NCBI GenBank assembly: GCA_007117565.1
Contig: SKGG01000022.1
Coordinates: 1-12,096, forward strand
Origin: Candidatus Izemoplasma sp.
GTDB taxonomy: Bacteria; Bacillota_I; Bacilli_A; Izemoplasmatales; Izemoplasmataceae
Length of the DNA stretch: 12,096 nt
Direction of reading: 5' to 3'
A program made the translations under genes and the position numbers. Shown here one piece after another: positions 6,472 through 12,096 of this stretch (within the stretch, counting starts at the first letter, position 1; the number at the start of each line of letters is the position of its first letter). The notes beneath the pieces were generated by a model. The model saw only the letters and a program-made list of their open reading frames with translations, did no database searches and was not told the DNA's origin.

Positions 6472-7410
6472 ATGCCAGACATAATTCAATTAAAAACGCA
6501 TACCATTCAAGAGCCACTCATCGCTGCTATGGGTTTTTTTGATGGGATTCATTTAGCGCATCAAGCGTTGATTCAAAAAACGATAAATATCGGTAAACAA
6601 AAACACTTGAAGACAGCCATCATTACGTTTGATGTGCATCCAAAAACGGTCATCTATGGGCTTGAATACCGATACATCACCCCCTTCCCACAAAAGCTCG
6701 AGATGTTAAAAGCATTTCCTGTTGATTATATTTATGTCATTCAGTTTAATAAACACATTGCGCAGAGTGACCCACAAGTCTTTATTGATAACTATTTAAC
6801 ATCGATTGATACTTTGGTGTGTGGGTTTGATTTTAAGTTTGGTTACCGTGGCAGTGGTAATACCGAACTCCTTAAAAAACAAACACGTTTTGATACTGTC
6901 ATCATCGAACGTATGACGTATGAGAATGCAAAGATTGGTAGCACACACATTCGTGATTTAATCGAAGGAGGCTATGTTCATCAGATTCCTTCAACATTAG
7001 GCCGATTTTACAGTATCCGTGGACCTGTCATTCATGGAGCCAAAAAAGGTCGTCTCATCGGTTATCCTACCGCGAACATCGATGTTGATCATTTTATGGT
7101 GCCAAAAACAGGGGTCTATATCTCTAAAACATGGTATGCGAACCAATGGTATGATTCCATGACGAGTGTCGGTTATAACCCCACGCTAAATCGCCAAAAA
7201 CAAGTGAGTGTGGAAAGTTATTTGTTTGATTTTGATGAGACCATTTATGGTGAAACTATAGAATCATATTTCGTCAAACGTTTACGAGATGAAATGAAAT
7301 TTGATGATGTGAGTTCGCTCATCAAGCAAATTGATCATGACGGTGAACAAACCAAAAATTATTTAAAAAAGCACCGCTTTCCCTTGCCATTTGACAAGAC
7401 TGTGCTATAA
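6472..7410 (+). CDS. ribF: Bifunctional riboflavin kinase / FAD synthetase
   Basis: RibF phosphorylates riboflavin to FMN and adenylylates FMN to FAD. The ATG at 6472 gives 312 residues, normal for the family. A longer reading from 6406 would overlap truB, whereas ATG 6472 follows AAGGTGA (6461-6467), which also holds the truB stop. The N-terminal nucleotidyltransferase has GFFDGIHLAHQ (21-31) and IGSTHIR (155-161). In most homologues I recall the first motif as HLGH; here it is HLAH (27-30). The C-terminal kinase begins with GRFYSIRG (177-184) and has PTAN at 199-202 and a VESYLFDFD...YGETI segment bearing the expected catalytic-region glutamate. Its final codons contain the rpsO promoter. 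No terminator follows, so read-through into rpsO is likely. Confidence 0.95.
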   Translation: MPDIIQLKTHTIQEPLIAAMGFFDGIHLAHQALIQKTINIGKQKHLKTAIITFDVHPKTVIYGLEYRYITPFPQKLEMLKAFPVDYIYVIQFNKHIAQSDPQVFIDNYLTSIDTLVCGFDFKFGYRGSGNTELLKKQTRFDTVIIERMTYENAKIGSTHIRDLIEGGYVHQIPSTLGRFYSIRGPVIHGAKKGRLIGYPTANIDVDHFMVPKTGVYISKTWYANQWYDSMTSVGYNPTLNRQKQVSVESYLFDFDETIYGETIESYFVKRLRDEMKFDDVSSLIKQIDHDGEQTKNYLKKHRFPLPFDKTVL

Positions 7411-7411
7411 T
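7384..7411 (+). promoter_or_regulatory. Promoter for rpsO, inside the 3' end of ribF
   Basis: TTGCCA (7384-7389), a 16-nt spacer, and extended -10 TG-C-TATAAT (hexamer 7406-7411). The -10 overlaps the ribF stop TAA (7408-7410). A perfect TTGACA at 7391-7396 is only 9 nt from the -10 and so badly spaced. The start is predicted near 7418, giving a leader of about 79 nt. Confidence 0.78.
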
Positions 7412-7417
7412 AATTTT

Positions 7418-7496
7418 GCGCCTTTTTCTTGGCTTAACGTTCTCCAGCGTTTGGCGAAGATTCAGGTAAGAAAATTTTACAAAGGAGGCTTATTTT
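7418..7496 (+). promoter_or_regulatory. Candidate structured rpsO leader (possible S15 autoregulation)
   Basis: Two mutually exclusive pairings are visible. CGCC (7419-7422) can pair with GGCG (7453-7456), enclosing AACG (7436-7439) with CGTT (7448-7451). Alternatively GCCTTTTT (7420-7427) can pair over 8 positions, two of them G-U, with AAGGAGGC (7482-7489), covering the Shine-Dalgarno. A further small hairpin, GTAAG/TTTAC (7466-7470 with 7476-7480, one G-U), precedes the ribosome-binding site. S15 is known to repress its own translation through leader structures that differ between bacterial groups. That this leader does so is inference; I do not recognise a specific published fold in it. 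Confidence 0.4.
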
Positions 7497-7766
7497 ATGG
7501 CTTTAACCAAAGAGCAAAAACAAGAAATTGTTGCAGCGTATCGTGTGAAAGAAGGCGATACCGGTTCGCCTGAAGTTCAAATCGCGATTTTGACCCGCGA
7601 AATTAACGATTTGAATGCCCATCTTAAAGAGCATAAACACGATCATCATTCTCGCCGTGGACTACTAAAAAAAGTTGGTCATCGTCGGAACTTGATGAAG
7701 TATTTAGCGAAAAAAGATGTTGAACGTTACCAAACGCTCATTAAAAAATTAGGCTTACGTCGATAA
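7497..7766 (+). CDS. rpsO: 30S ribosomal protein S15 (uS15)
   Basis: S15 is a primary 16S rRNA-binding protein that organises the central domain of the 30S subunit and forms a bridge to 23S rRNA. The 89 residues match the family's standard length. Conserved blocks include [11 protein letters not shown] (20-30), the basic HHSRRGLL segment (about 50-57) that contacts rRNA, and the C-terminal KKLGLRR. AAAGGAGG (7481-7488) is a strong Shine-Dalgarno 8 nt before ATG. It has its own promoter inside ribF, a long leader and a dedicated terminator, and lies downstream of truB-ribF as in many Bacillota. The usual next gene, pnp, is separated from it here by two membrane-protein genes. Confidence 0.98.
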   Translation: MALTKEQKQEIVAAYRVKEGDTGSPEVQIAILTREINDLNAHLKEHKHDHHSRRGLLKKVGHRRNLMKYLAKKDVERYQTLIKKLGLRR

Positions 7767-7773
7767 AAAGAAG

Positions 7774-7801
7774 GAACTTCTTCAAAGAAGTTCTTTTTTT
7801 T
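7774..7801 (+). terminator. Intrinsic terminator of rpsO
   Basis: GAACTTCT (7774-7781) pairs with AGAAGTTC (7786-7793) across a TCAA loop, followed by eight T (7794-7801). G-U and A-U pairs can extend the stem outward. The T-tract runs straight into the extended -10 of the next gene. Confidence 0.93.
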
Positions 7802-7809
7802 GATATGAT
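7781..7809 (+). promoter_or_regulatory. Promoter for the AI-2E/UPF0316 operon, overlapping the rpsO terminator
   Basis: The extended -10 is TG-A-TATGAT (hexamer 7804-7809). A TTCAAA (7781-7786) at a 17-nt spacing serves as a weak -35 and lies in the apex of the rpsO terminator hairpin. The start near 7816 would put the AGGTGGTGAT ribosome-binding site (7817-7826) at the 5' end of the message. Confidence 0.6.
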
Positions 7810-7829
7810 TAGCTATAGGTGGTGATGTA

Positions 7830-8972
7830 ATGAAGATTCAACCGCGTAAACTTAATTGGATGGTCAACTTAACATTAACGTTATTGGTGTTGGCTATTGT
7901 GTACTTGATTTTCATACTATTTGGAGGCTTTTTAACGCGTTTTATGAATGCGTTTAACGCCATTTTTTTACCTTTTTCCATCGCGTTGTTTATCAGTTAT
8001 TTGATAGCGCCCTTATTTCGTTTACTAGAAAGTAAGCTCAGAAGTAAGAATCAACTCGTCAACACCGTTTTAGTCTTCACTTTGATTGTCACAAGTTTAA
8101 CTATCTTTGGTTTATTTGCAGGGGGCATTATCTACGATCAAGCACTCTCATTTATTGAGAATGACTGGCCAAATATATTAGATACTTTTTCAACCTTCTT
8201 AGAAAACAATCCAAGATTACTAAATACCTATGAGAGTTTTGTGTCCTTTTTTAATCTTGATCAATTGCCCACGACCACCATAAACTTTTTAGGCATCTTC
8301 CAAACTCTAACGAACATCGTCATTACCATTGTGCTTGTACCGGTGTTTTTGTTTTTCATTTTGAACGACCGAACACGCATCTATGAAGGGTTACTTTTAT
8401 TGATTCCTAAAAAATATCGTCATCATGCGATCGAGTTAACGCACCGTGCGCATCATGTGATTGAGACATATTTTAATGGTCGTTTTCTAACGATGGCGTT
8501 CATGGCGGTTGTATTTACGATTGCGTTTTTCATCCTTGGCTTTGGCAGCCGTAGCTTATTATTTGGGTTTATGATGGGCTTTTTCGACATCGTGCCTTAT
8601 GTTGGTCCCTTTATTGCCATGTTATTACCAGTGTTATTTAGTTTGACTGACGACACGCTGTTATTTGGTAATTTTGCGCCTTTAGCGGTCATCATTATGG
8701 TGACTGTTGGACAACTCATTCAAAACAACGTCGCCCAACCAATCATTATGGGTAAAGAAACCAAATTACATCCTTTACTTGTCTTATCATCGTTCGTTTT
8801 CTTCGGGTATTTATTTGGCATCGTCGGCATCATTTTAGCGATTCCTTTAACAGGAACCATTCGCTCATCGATTGATTATGTCAATACAATGAAACAAAAG
8901 AAAGCGCTAGATGAAGACGATAAGAAGAAAATCAAAGAAGTTCAAGAAGAGGGGGCGTCATCACCAAAATGA
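7830..8972 (+). CDS. AI-2E family (TqsA/PerM/YtvI-like) membrane protein
   Basis: This 380-residue polytopic inner-membrane protein belongs to the AI-2E transporter superfamily. It has hydrophobic segments at about 14-35, 43-62, 77-100, 155-178, 218-238 and three more before residue 350. The family signature lies in the C-terminal half: FFDIVPYVGP (251-260), QNNVAQPIIMG (298-308), KLHPL (312-316) and FGIVGIILAIP (329-339). The tail after 351 is highly charged (KKALDEDDKKK) and probably cytoplasmic. Characterised members export autoinducer-2 or act as Na+(Li+)/H+ antiporters, so the family name does not show that this protein carries AI-2. AGGTGGTGAT (7817-7826) sets the ATG. Its stop overlaps the next start (ATGA), indicating a two-gene operon. 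Confidence 0.9.
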   Translation: MKIQPRKLNWMVNLTLTLLVLAIVYLIFILFGGFLTRFMNAFNAIFLPFSIALFISYLIAPLFRLLESKLRSKNQLVNTVLVFTLIVTSLTIFGLFAGGIIYDQALSFIENDWPNILDTFSTFLENNPRLLNTYESFVSFFNLDQLPTTTINFLGIFQTLTNIVITIVLVPVFLFFILNDRTRIYEGLLLLIPKKYRHHAIELTHRAHHVIETYFNGRFLTMAFMAVVFTIAFFILGFGSRSLLFGFMMGFFDIVPYVGPFIAMLLPVLFSLTDDTLLFGNFAPLAVIIMVTVGQLIQNNVAQPIIMGKETKLHPLLVLSSFVFFGYLFGIVGIILAIPLTGTIRSSIDYVNTMKQKKALDEDDKKKIKEVQEEGASSPK

Positions 8973-9511
8973 TGTCAATTTTAGATAGCATCCACCCCAT
9001 ATTACTCTATTTTTTAATTTTCGTCGTTAAAATATTTGAAGTTGCGATTTCGACACTTAGAATCGTCATTGTGACCAAAGGTGAACGGGCCAAAGGCGCG
9101 TTTATTGCCTTTTTTGAAGTCAGTATTTGGGTGCTATTGACCGCGACTGTCTTAACGAACATTACCGAAGATCCCTTTAAAATCGTGGTTTATGCCGCAG
9201 CCTTTTCGATTGGGAACTTTAGTGGCTCAAAAATGGAAGAAAAGCTCGCCTTAGGCACCGTTAAAATCGAAGCAATTGTCAAAAGAATTCACGGACGGAC
9301 ACTCACTAGAGCGTTGCGTGAAACCGGTCTAGCGGTTACCTCGGTGGATGCCTATGGTCGTGACGACTTAAAAGAAATCATATACATGCACGTTCCTAGA
9401 AAACGCATTAAGCAAACCATGAATCTCGTAAGATCTTTCCAATCGGATGTGGTGATCACGATTACCGACATCCGCCCCGTCTATGGTGGCTACGGCGTGT
9501 TAAGAAAGTAA
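8969..9511 (+). CDS. UPF0316 / DUF2179 domain membrane protein
   Basis: This 180-residue protein has an N-terminal membrane domain of about three helices (roughly 10-28, 43-62, 70-86) and a C-terminal soluble domain (about 97-170) of the DUF2179 type. It resembles the UPF0316 family, of which Bacillus YebE is a member, from memory. Recognisable features are EVAISTLRIVIVTKG (24-38), FFEVSIW (48-54) and G-N-F-S-G-S-K-M-E-E-K-L-A-L-G (82-96). The function is unknown; DUF2179 domains also occur at the end of YitT-type membrane proteins. Two in-frame ATGs (8969 and 8972) are possible starts. The only purine-rich site (AGAGGGGG, 8948-8955) is 13-16 nt away, so initiation probably depends on coupling to the upstream stop. 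Confidence 0.85.
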   Translation: MMSILDSIHPILLYFLIFVVKIFEVAISTLRIVIVTKGERAKGAFIAFFEVSIWVLLTATVLTNITEDPFKIVVYAAAFSIGNFSGSKMEEKLALGTVKIEAIVKRIHGRTLTRALRETGLAVTSVDAYGRDDLKEIIYMHVPRKRIKQTMNLVRSFQSDVVITITDIRPVYGGYGVLRK

Positions 9512-9530
9512 GCGGATGCTTACTTTTTTT
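9505..9530 (+). terminator. Intrinsic terminator of the AI-2E/UPF0316 operon
   Basis: AAAGTAAGC (9505-9513) pairs with GCTTACTTT (9518-9526) across GGAT, and the T-tract runs to 9530. The stop codon TAA (9509-9511) lies within the left arm, so the hairpin includes the last coding bases. Confidence 0.88.
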
Positions 9531-9575
9531 ACGATGCGTGAACGTGATAAATAACTATACTATCCGTCATAATTG

Positions 9576-9587
9576 TGTTATCATAAT
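9576..9587 (+). promoter_or_regulatory. Tentative pnp promoter region
   Basis: Two overlapping weak -10 candidates are present: extended TG-T-TATCAT (9576-9584) and CATAAT (9582-9587). A TATACT at 9556-9561 is a third. No convincing -35 box was found for any of them. The TCATAATT octamer is repeated at 9567-9574 and 9581-9588. A promoter is expected here because a terminator closes the upstream operon, but its exact position is uncertain. Confidence 0.35.
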
Positions 9588-9621
9588 TAATTGTAGATAG
9601 AAAAGAAAAGAGGAAGAAAAG

Positions 9622-11763
9622 ATGACAGAACCTAGACGTTTTACCATGGATTTAGATGGTAAAAAGCTCGTCGTCGAACTAGGAGAAGTGGCGAAGCAGG
9701 CCACTGCAGCAACGATTATTCGATACGAAGATACCGGTGTTTTAAGCGTCGCACAAGTATCTAAGCAACCAAGTACGCTTGATTTTTTCCCATTGATGGT
9801 GATGTATACAGAAAAACTGTATGCAGCCGGGAAAATTCCTGGAGGATTTTTTAAGCGTGAAGGGCGTCCTTCAGAGTTAGAAACCCTCACAGCTCGGCTC
9901 ATTGACCGTCCCATCCGACCCTTGTTTCCTGAGGGTTATAAGCACGACATCCAACTCATTAATACGGTCATGAGTGGTAATGTAGCCTATTCACCCCCGA
10001 TGACCGCGATGTTTGGTAGTTCGCTCACTTTAGCGCTATCACCCGCTCCGTTTGAAGGCCCTATTGCAGGTGTTCAGGTTGGACGTATTGATGGTGAACT
10101 GGTGTTAAACCCAAGCGAAGAGGACCTAGAACATTCAGACATTGATTTGATTGTGGCCGGGACAAAAGACGCCATTAACATGGTTGAAGCCGGCGCCAAA
10201 GAAGTGCCTGAAGATGAAATGTTGGATGCGATTTTATTTGGTCATGAATGGATTAAAAAATTGGTCGCATTCCAAGAAGAGATTGTGGCTGAACTTGGTC
10301 AGGAAAAAGTCAAAGCAGAACCCACCAAAACCGATGAAACCATCACATCTTACGTTGATGAGCATTATGCAAAGGCCATTTTAGAGGCTGTACAAAGTCA
10401 TGACCGCACGAAACGGACAGAACTCCTTGGTGTGATTCATGACGCTTTAGAAGTTCATTTTGGAGAGGTTTTTGCGTCACTCGACAAAGACGACCGTAAA
10501 GACAAGCTCAAAGCGGTAAAGAAATATGTCGATACGCTCGTTAAGAACGAAGTGCGTCGATTGATCCTTGAAGAATCCATTCGCCCCGATGGCCGCGGTT
10601 TAGCAGATATAAGAGCGTTAGAATCAAGAATTGATATTTTTGAGCGGACACACGGCAGCGCCTTATTCACACGTGGCCAAACACAAGCCCTCAGTGTGAC
10701 TACATTAGGCGCTTTAGGCGAACACCAAATCATTGATGGTTTGGGTGAAAACGATTATAAGCGTTTCATGCTTCACTACAACTTCCCACCTTACAGTGTG
10801 GGTGAAAACGGTCGTTATGGGCCACCTGGCCGCAGAGAAATCGGGCATGGTGCGTTAGGTGAGCGTGCATTATTGCAAGTCTTGCCGAATGAAGAAGACT
10901 TCCCTTACACTGTACGTGTCGTATCCGAGATTCTTGAAAGTAATGGGTCAACCTCACAAGCGAGTATTTGTGCAGGCTGCATGTCTTTAATGGCAGCAGG
11001 GGTTCCATTAAAAGCGCCAGTCGCAGGCATCGCGATGGGCTTGATCAGCGATGGCAAAACACATCGTGTCTTAAGCGACATTCAAGGATTAGAAGATCAT
11101 CTTGGCGATATGGACTTTAAAGTGGCCGGAACAAAAGAAGGCATCACCGCCTTACAAATGGACATAAAAATTAAAGGACTCTCTAAAGAGATTCTTCAAA
11201 CCGCTTTAGATCAAGCGCGTGAAGGTCGTTTACATATTTTAGATAACATGCTTGCGGCCATTCCTGAACCACGTAAAGAAGTGTCACGTTACGCTCCTAA
11301 AGTTAAAATCATCTTCATCACCCCCGATAAAATTCGTGATGTCATTGGCCCAGGTGGCAAAGTCATCAGTGAAATCATCGACAAGTGTGACAACGTGAAG
11401 CTTGATATCGAACAAGATGGTCGTGTCACCGTCATGCACACCGACATTGATCCGATCAACCGAGCGCTAGCCTTCATTGAAGACATCGTTCGTGTGGCCG
11501 AAATTGGTGAGGTGTACCGCGGTAAAGTGGTGCGCATTGAGAAGTTTGGCTGCTTTGTTGAACTTTGGAAAGGCACCGATGGCTTATGCCATATTTCAAA
11601 ACTTGCGCATGCACGGGTTGAAAAAGTCGAAGATGTGGTCAAAATGGGTCAAATGATCGACGTTAAAGTCATCGGCATCGACGATCGTGGTCGCATAGAT
11701 TTATCCCACAAAGCGACATTGCCAAAACCAGAAAAGAAAAAACCTGAAGATTCAAAACAATAA
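9622..11763 (+). CDS. pnp: Polyribonucleotide nucleotidyltransferase (PNPase)
   Basis: PNPase degrades RNA 3' to 5' by phosphorolysis as a ring-shaped trimer. The 713 residues have the normal layout. RNase PH domain 1 (about 10-145) contains GGFFKREGRPSE (74-85) and LIDRPIRPLFP. An all-helical linker (about 225-320) follows. RNase PH domain 2 (about 325-545) has the phosphate-binding NGSTSQ (441-446) and LGDMDFKVAGT (494-504), with metal-site aspartates D496/D498. A KH domain follows with its GPGG loop at 576-579. The S1 domain starts at about 629 (GEVYRGKVVRIEKFG). A short lysine/glutamate-rich tail closes the protein. AGAGGA (9609-9614) sits 7 nt before ATG. No terminator separates the gene from rnpB, which begins within a few nucleotides of its stop. 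Confidence 0.98.
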   Translation: MTEPRRFTMDLDGKKLVVELGEVAKQATAATIIRYEDTGVLSVAQVSKQPSTLDFFPLMVMYTEKLYAAGKIPGGFFKREGRPSELETLTARLIDRPIRPLFPEGYKHDIQLINTVMSGNVAYSPPMTAMFGSSLTLALSPAPFEGPIAGVQVGRIDGELVLNPSEEDLEHSDIDLIVAGTKDAINMVEAGAKEVPEDEMLDAILFGHEWIKKLVAFQEEIVAELGQEKVKAEPTKTDETITSYVDEHYAKAILEAVQSHDRTKRTELLGVIHDALEVHFGEVFASLDKDDRKDKLKAVKKYVDTLVKNEVRRLILEESIRPDGRGLADIRALESRIDIFERTHGSALFTRGQTQALSVTTLGALGEHQIIDGLGENDYKRFMLHYNFPPYSVGENGRYGPPGRREIGHGALGERALLQVLPNEEDFPYTVRVVSEILESNGSTSQASICAGCMSLMAAGVPLKAPVAGIAMGLISDGKTHRVLSDIQGLEDHLGDMDFKVAGTKEGITALQMDIKIKGLSKEILQTALDQAREGRLHILDNMLAAIPEPRKEVSRYAPKVKIIFITPDKIRDVIGPGGKVISEIIDKCDNVKLDIEQDGRVTVMHTDIDPINRALAFIEDIVRVAEIGEVYRGKVVRIEKFGCFVELWKGTDGLCHISKLAHARVEKVEDVVKMGQMIDVKVIGIDDRGRIDLSHKATLPKPEKKKPEDSKQ

Positions 11764-11765
11764 TA

Positions 11766-12096
11766 CTCTTAGAGACAATCGAGCCACGCCAAGTGGTTAG
11801 GAAAGTCCATGCTAGCACAAGCTGCGATGCTTGTAGTGATTGTGATAGAGGAAACCATAACTCTATGCACACTTCGGTGTGACGGCTGCGTAAAGCACTC
11901 TCTGAGTGCCAAACGCTTTAAAAGTGCCACAGAGACGAGCTTACCTAGCGATAGGTAAGGTGGAACGGGTAAACCCCGCAAGCTAGAAACCCAAATTATG
12001 GTAGGGGCACCTTGACGAGGGAACTGAACCTCAACGAGGGCGCTTAGGCGCAGATAAATGATTGTCACCGTTTACGGGACAGAACATGGCTTATGA
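11766..12096 (+). ncRNA. rnpB: RNase P RNA, Bacillus-type (class B), 3' end beyond window
   Basis: This is the catalytic RNA that removes 5' leaders from pre-tRNAs. Universally conserved blocks appear in the right order: GGAAAGTCCATGC (11800-11812), TGACGGC (11879-11885), GTGCCACAG (11924-11932), GTGGAACGGGTAAACCCC, then AGAAACCCAAATTATGGTAGGGG (11985-12007) with the GGT that binds the tRNA CCA end, and ACAGAACATGGCTTA (12079-12093). Hairpins expected for class B can be seen: ATAGAG/CTCTAT (P5.1-like), CACAC-TTCG-GTGTG, GCACTC/GAGTGC and CTTACCTA-GCGA-TAGGTAAG (P10.1-like). The 5' boundary is approximate: CTTAGAGA (11768-11775) is probably the 5' strand of helix P1, whose 3' strand should follow just after 12096. 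The region before ACAGAAC is only a short CCG-TTTA-CGG hairpin, smaller than the corresponding Bacillus subtilis domain. Confidence 0.96.

Noticed and set aside
7391..7573. 60-residue plus-strand open frame spanning the rpsO leader
   Set aside because: It overlaps the end of ribF, the leader and the start of rpsO in another frame, has no ribosome-binding site, and is better explained as promoter and leader sequence.
7830..8972. Autoinducer-2 quorum-sensing exporter
   Set aside because: The AI-2E family is functionally diverse and no luxS or other AI-2 gene is in the window, so only family membership is claimed.
11769..12068. Minus-strand 99-residue open frame at the right end
   Set aside because: The region is RNase P RNA on the plus strand with all conserved blocks in order, so the antisense frame is incidental.
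1..12096. Mycoplasma-type genetic code (TGA as tryptophan)
   Set aside because: TGA ends three genes exactly where the next gene starts or the family length ends, and tryptophans are encoded by TGG.
1..12096. A novel defence, mobile or CRISPR-type system
   Set aside because: There are no spaced direct repeats, transposase, integrase, toxin-antitoxin or nuclease-helicase cassettes. Nearly every base is taken up by housekeeping genes, two small membrane operons and their control elements.

Overview
This window looks like ordinary chromosomal housekeeping DNA from a fairly AT-rich relative of the Bacillota / Mycoplasmatota. The markers are RNase HIII, MutS2, a truB-ribF-rpsO-pnp style block and a B-type RNase P RNA. 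TGA is a real stop codon here: it ends the genes at 225-1484, 5625-6467 and 7830-8972, and tryptophan is TGG. The Mycoplasma/Spiroplasma code is therefore excluded, while Acholeplasma-like, Izemoplasma-like, Erysipelotrichia-like or Bacilli-type hosts remain possible. The genus cannot be fixed from sequence reading alone.

Layout: (1) 1-95, minus strand, the start of a DUF2177-type membrane protein that runs off the left edge. (2) 225-1840, a translationally coupled pair: a DUF1576-type integral membrane protein with a clear internal duplication, and a small soluble protein of unknown function. A bidirectional terminator follows. (3) 1861-5538, rnhC (minus) back-to-back with mutS2 (plus) across mirror-image promoters, then trxA with its own promoter and terminator. 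These serve RNA/DNA hybrid removal, MutS2/Smr functions and thiol redox. (4) 5625-7766, truB and ribF as an operon, then rpsO from a promoter embedded in the end of ribF and with an unusually long structured leader. (5) 7830-9511, a coupled pair of membrane proteins (AI-2E transporter superfamily, then UPF0316/DUF2179). (6) 9622-12096, pnp followed without a terminator by rnpB, whose 3' end lies just beyond the window.

The RNA-related genes cluster: TruB modifies tRNA, S15 is a 30S protein, PNPase degrades RNA, RNase P matures tRNA and RNase HIII removes RNA from hybrids. Transcription units are very compact. Most promoters predict 5' leaders of only about 11-20 nt, with the Shine-Dalgarno at or near the 5' end. 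Terminators either overlap stop codons or abut or overlap the next promoter. The roughly 80-nt rpsO leader is the exception and is the best candidate regulatory RNA.

I found no CRISPR array, insertion sequence, phage, toxin-antitoxin, defence or secondary-metabolism system. The least understood material is the DUF1576 + 119-aa gene pair, the AI-2E/UPF0316 pair lying between rpsO and pnp, and the rpsO leader.
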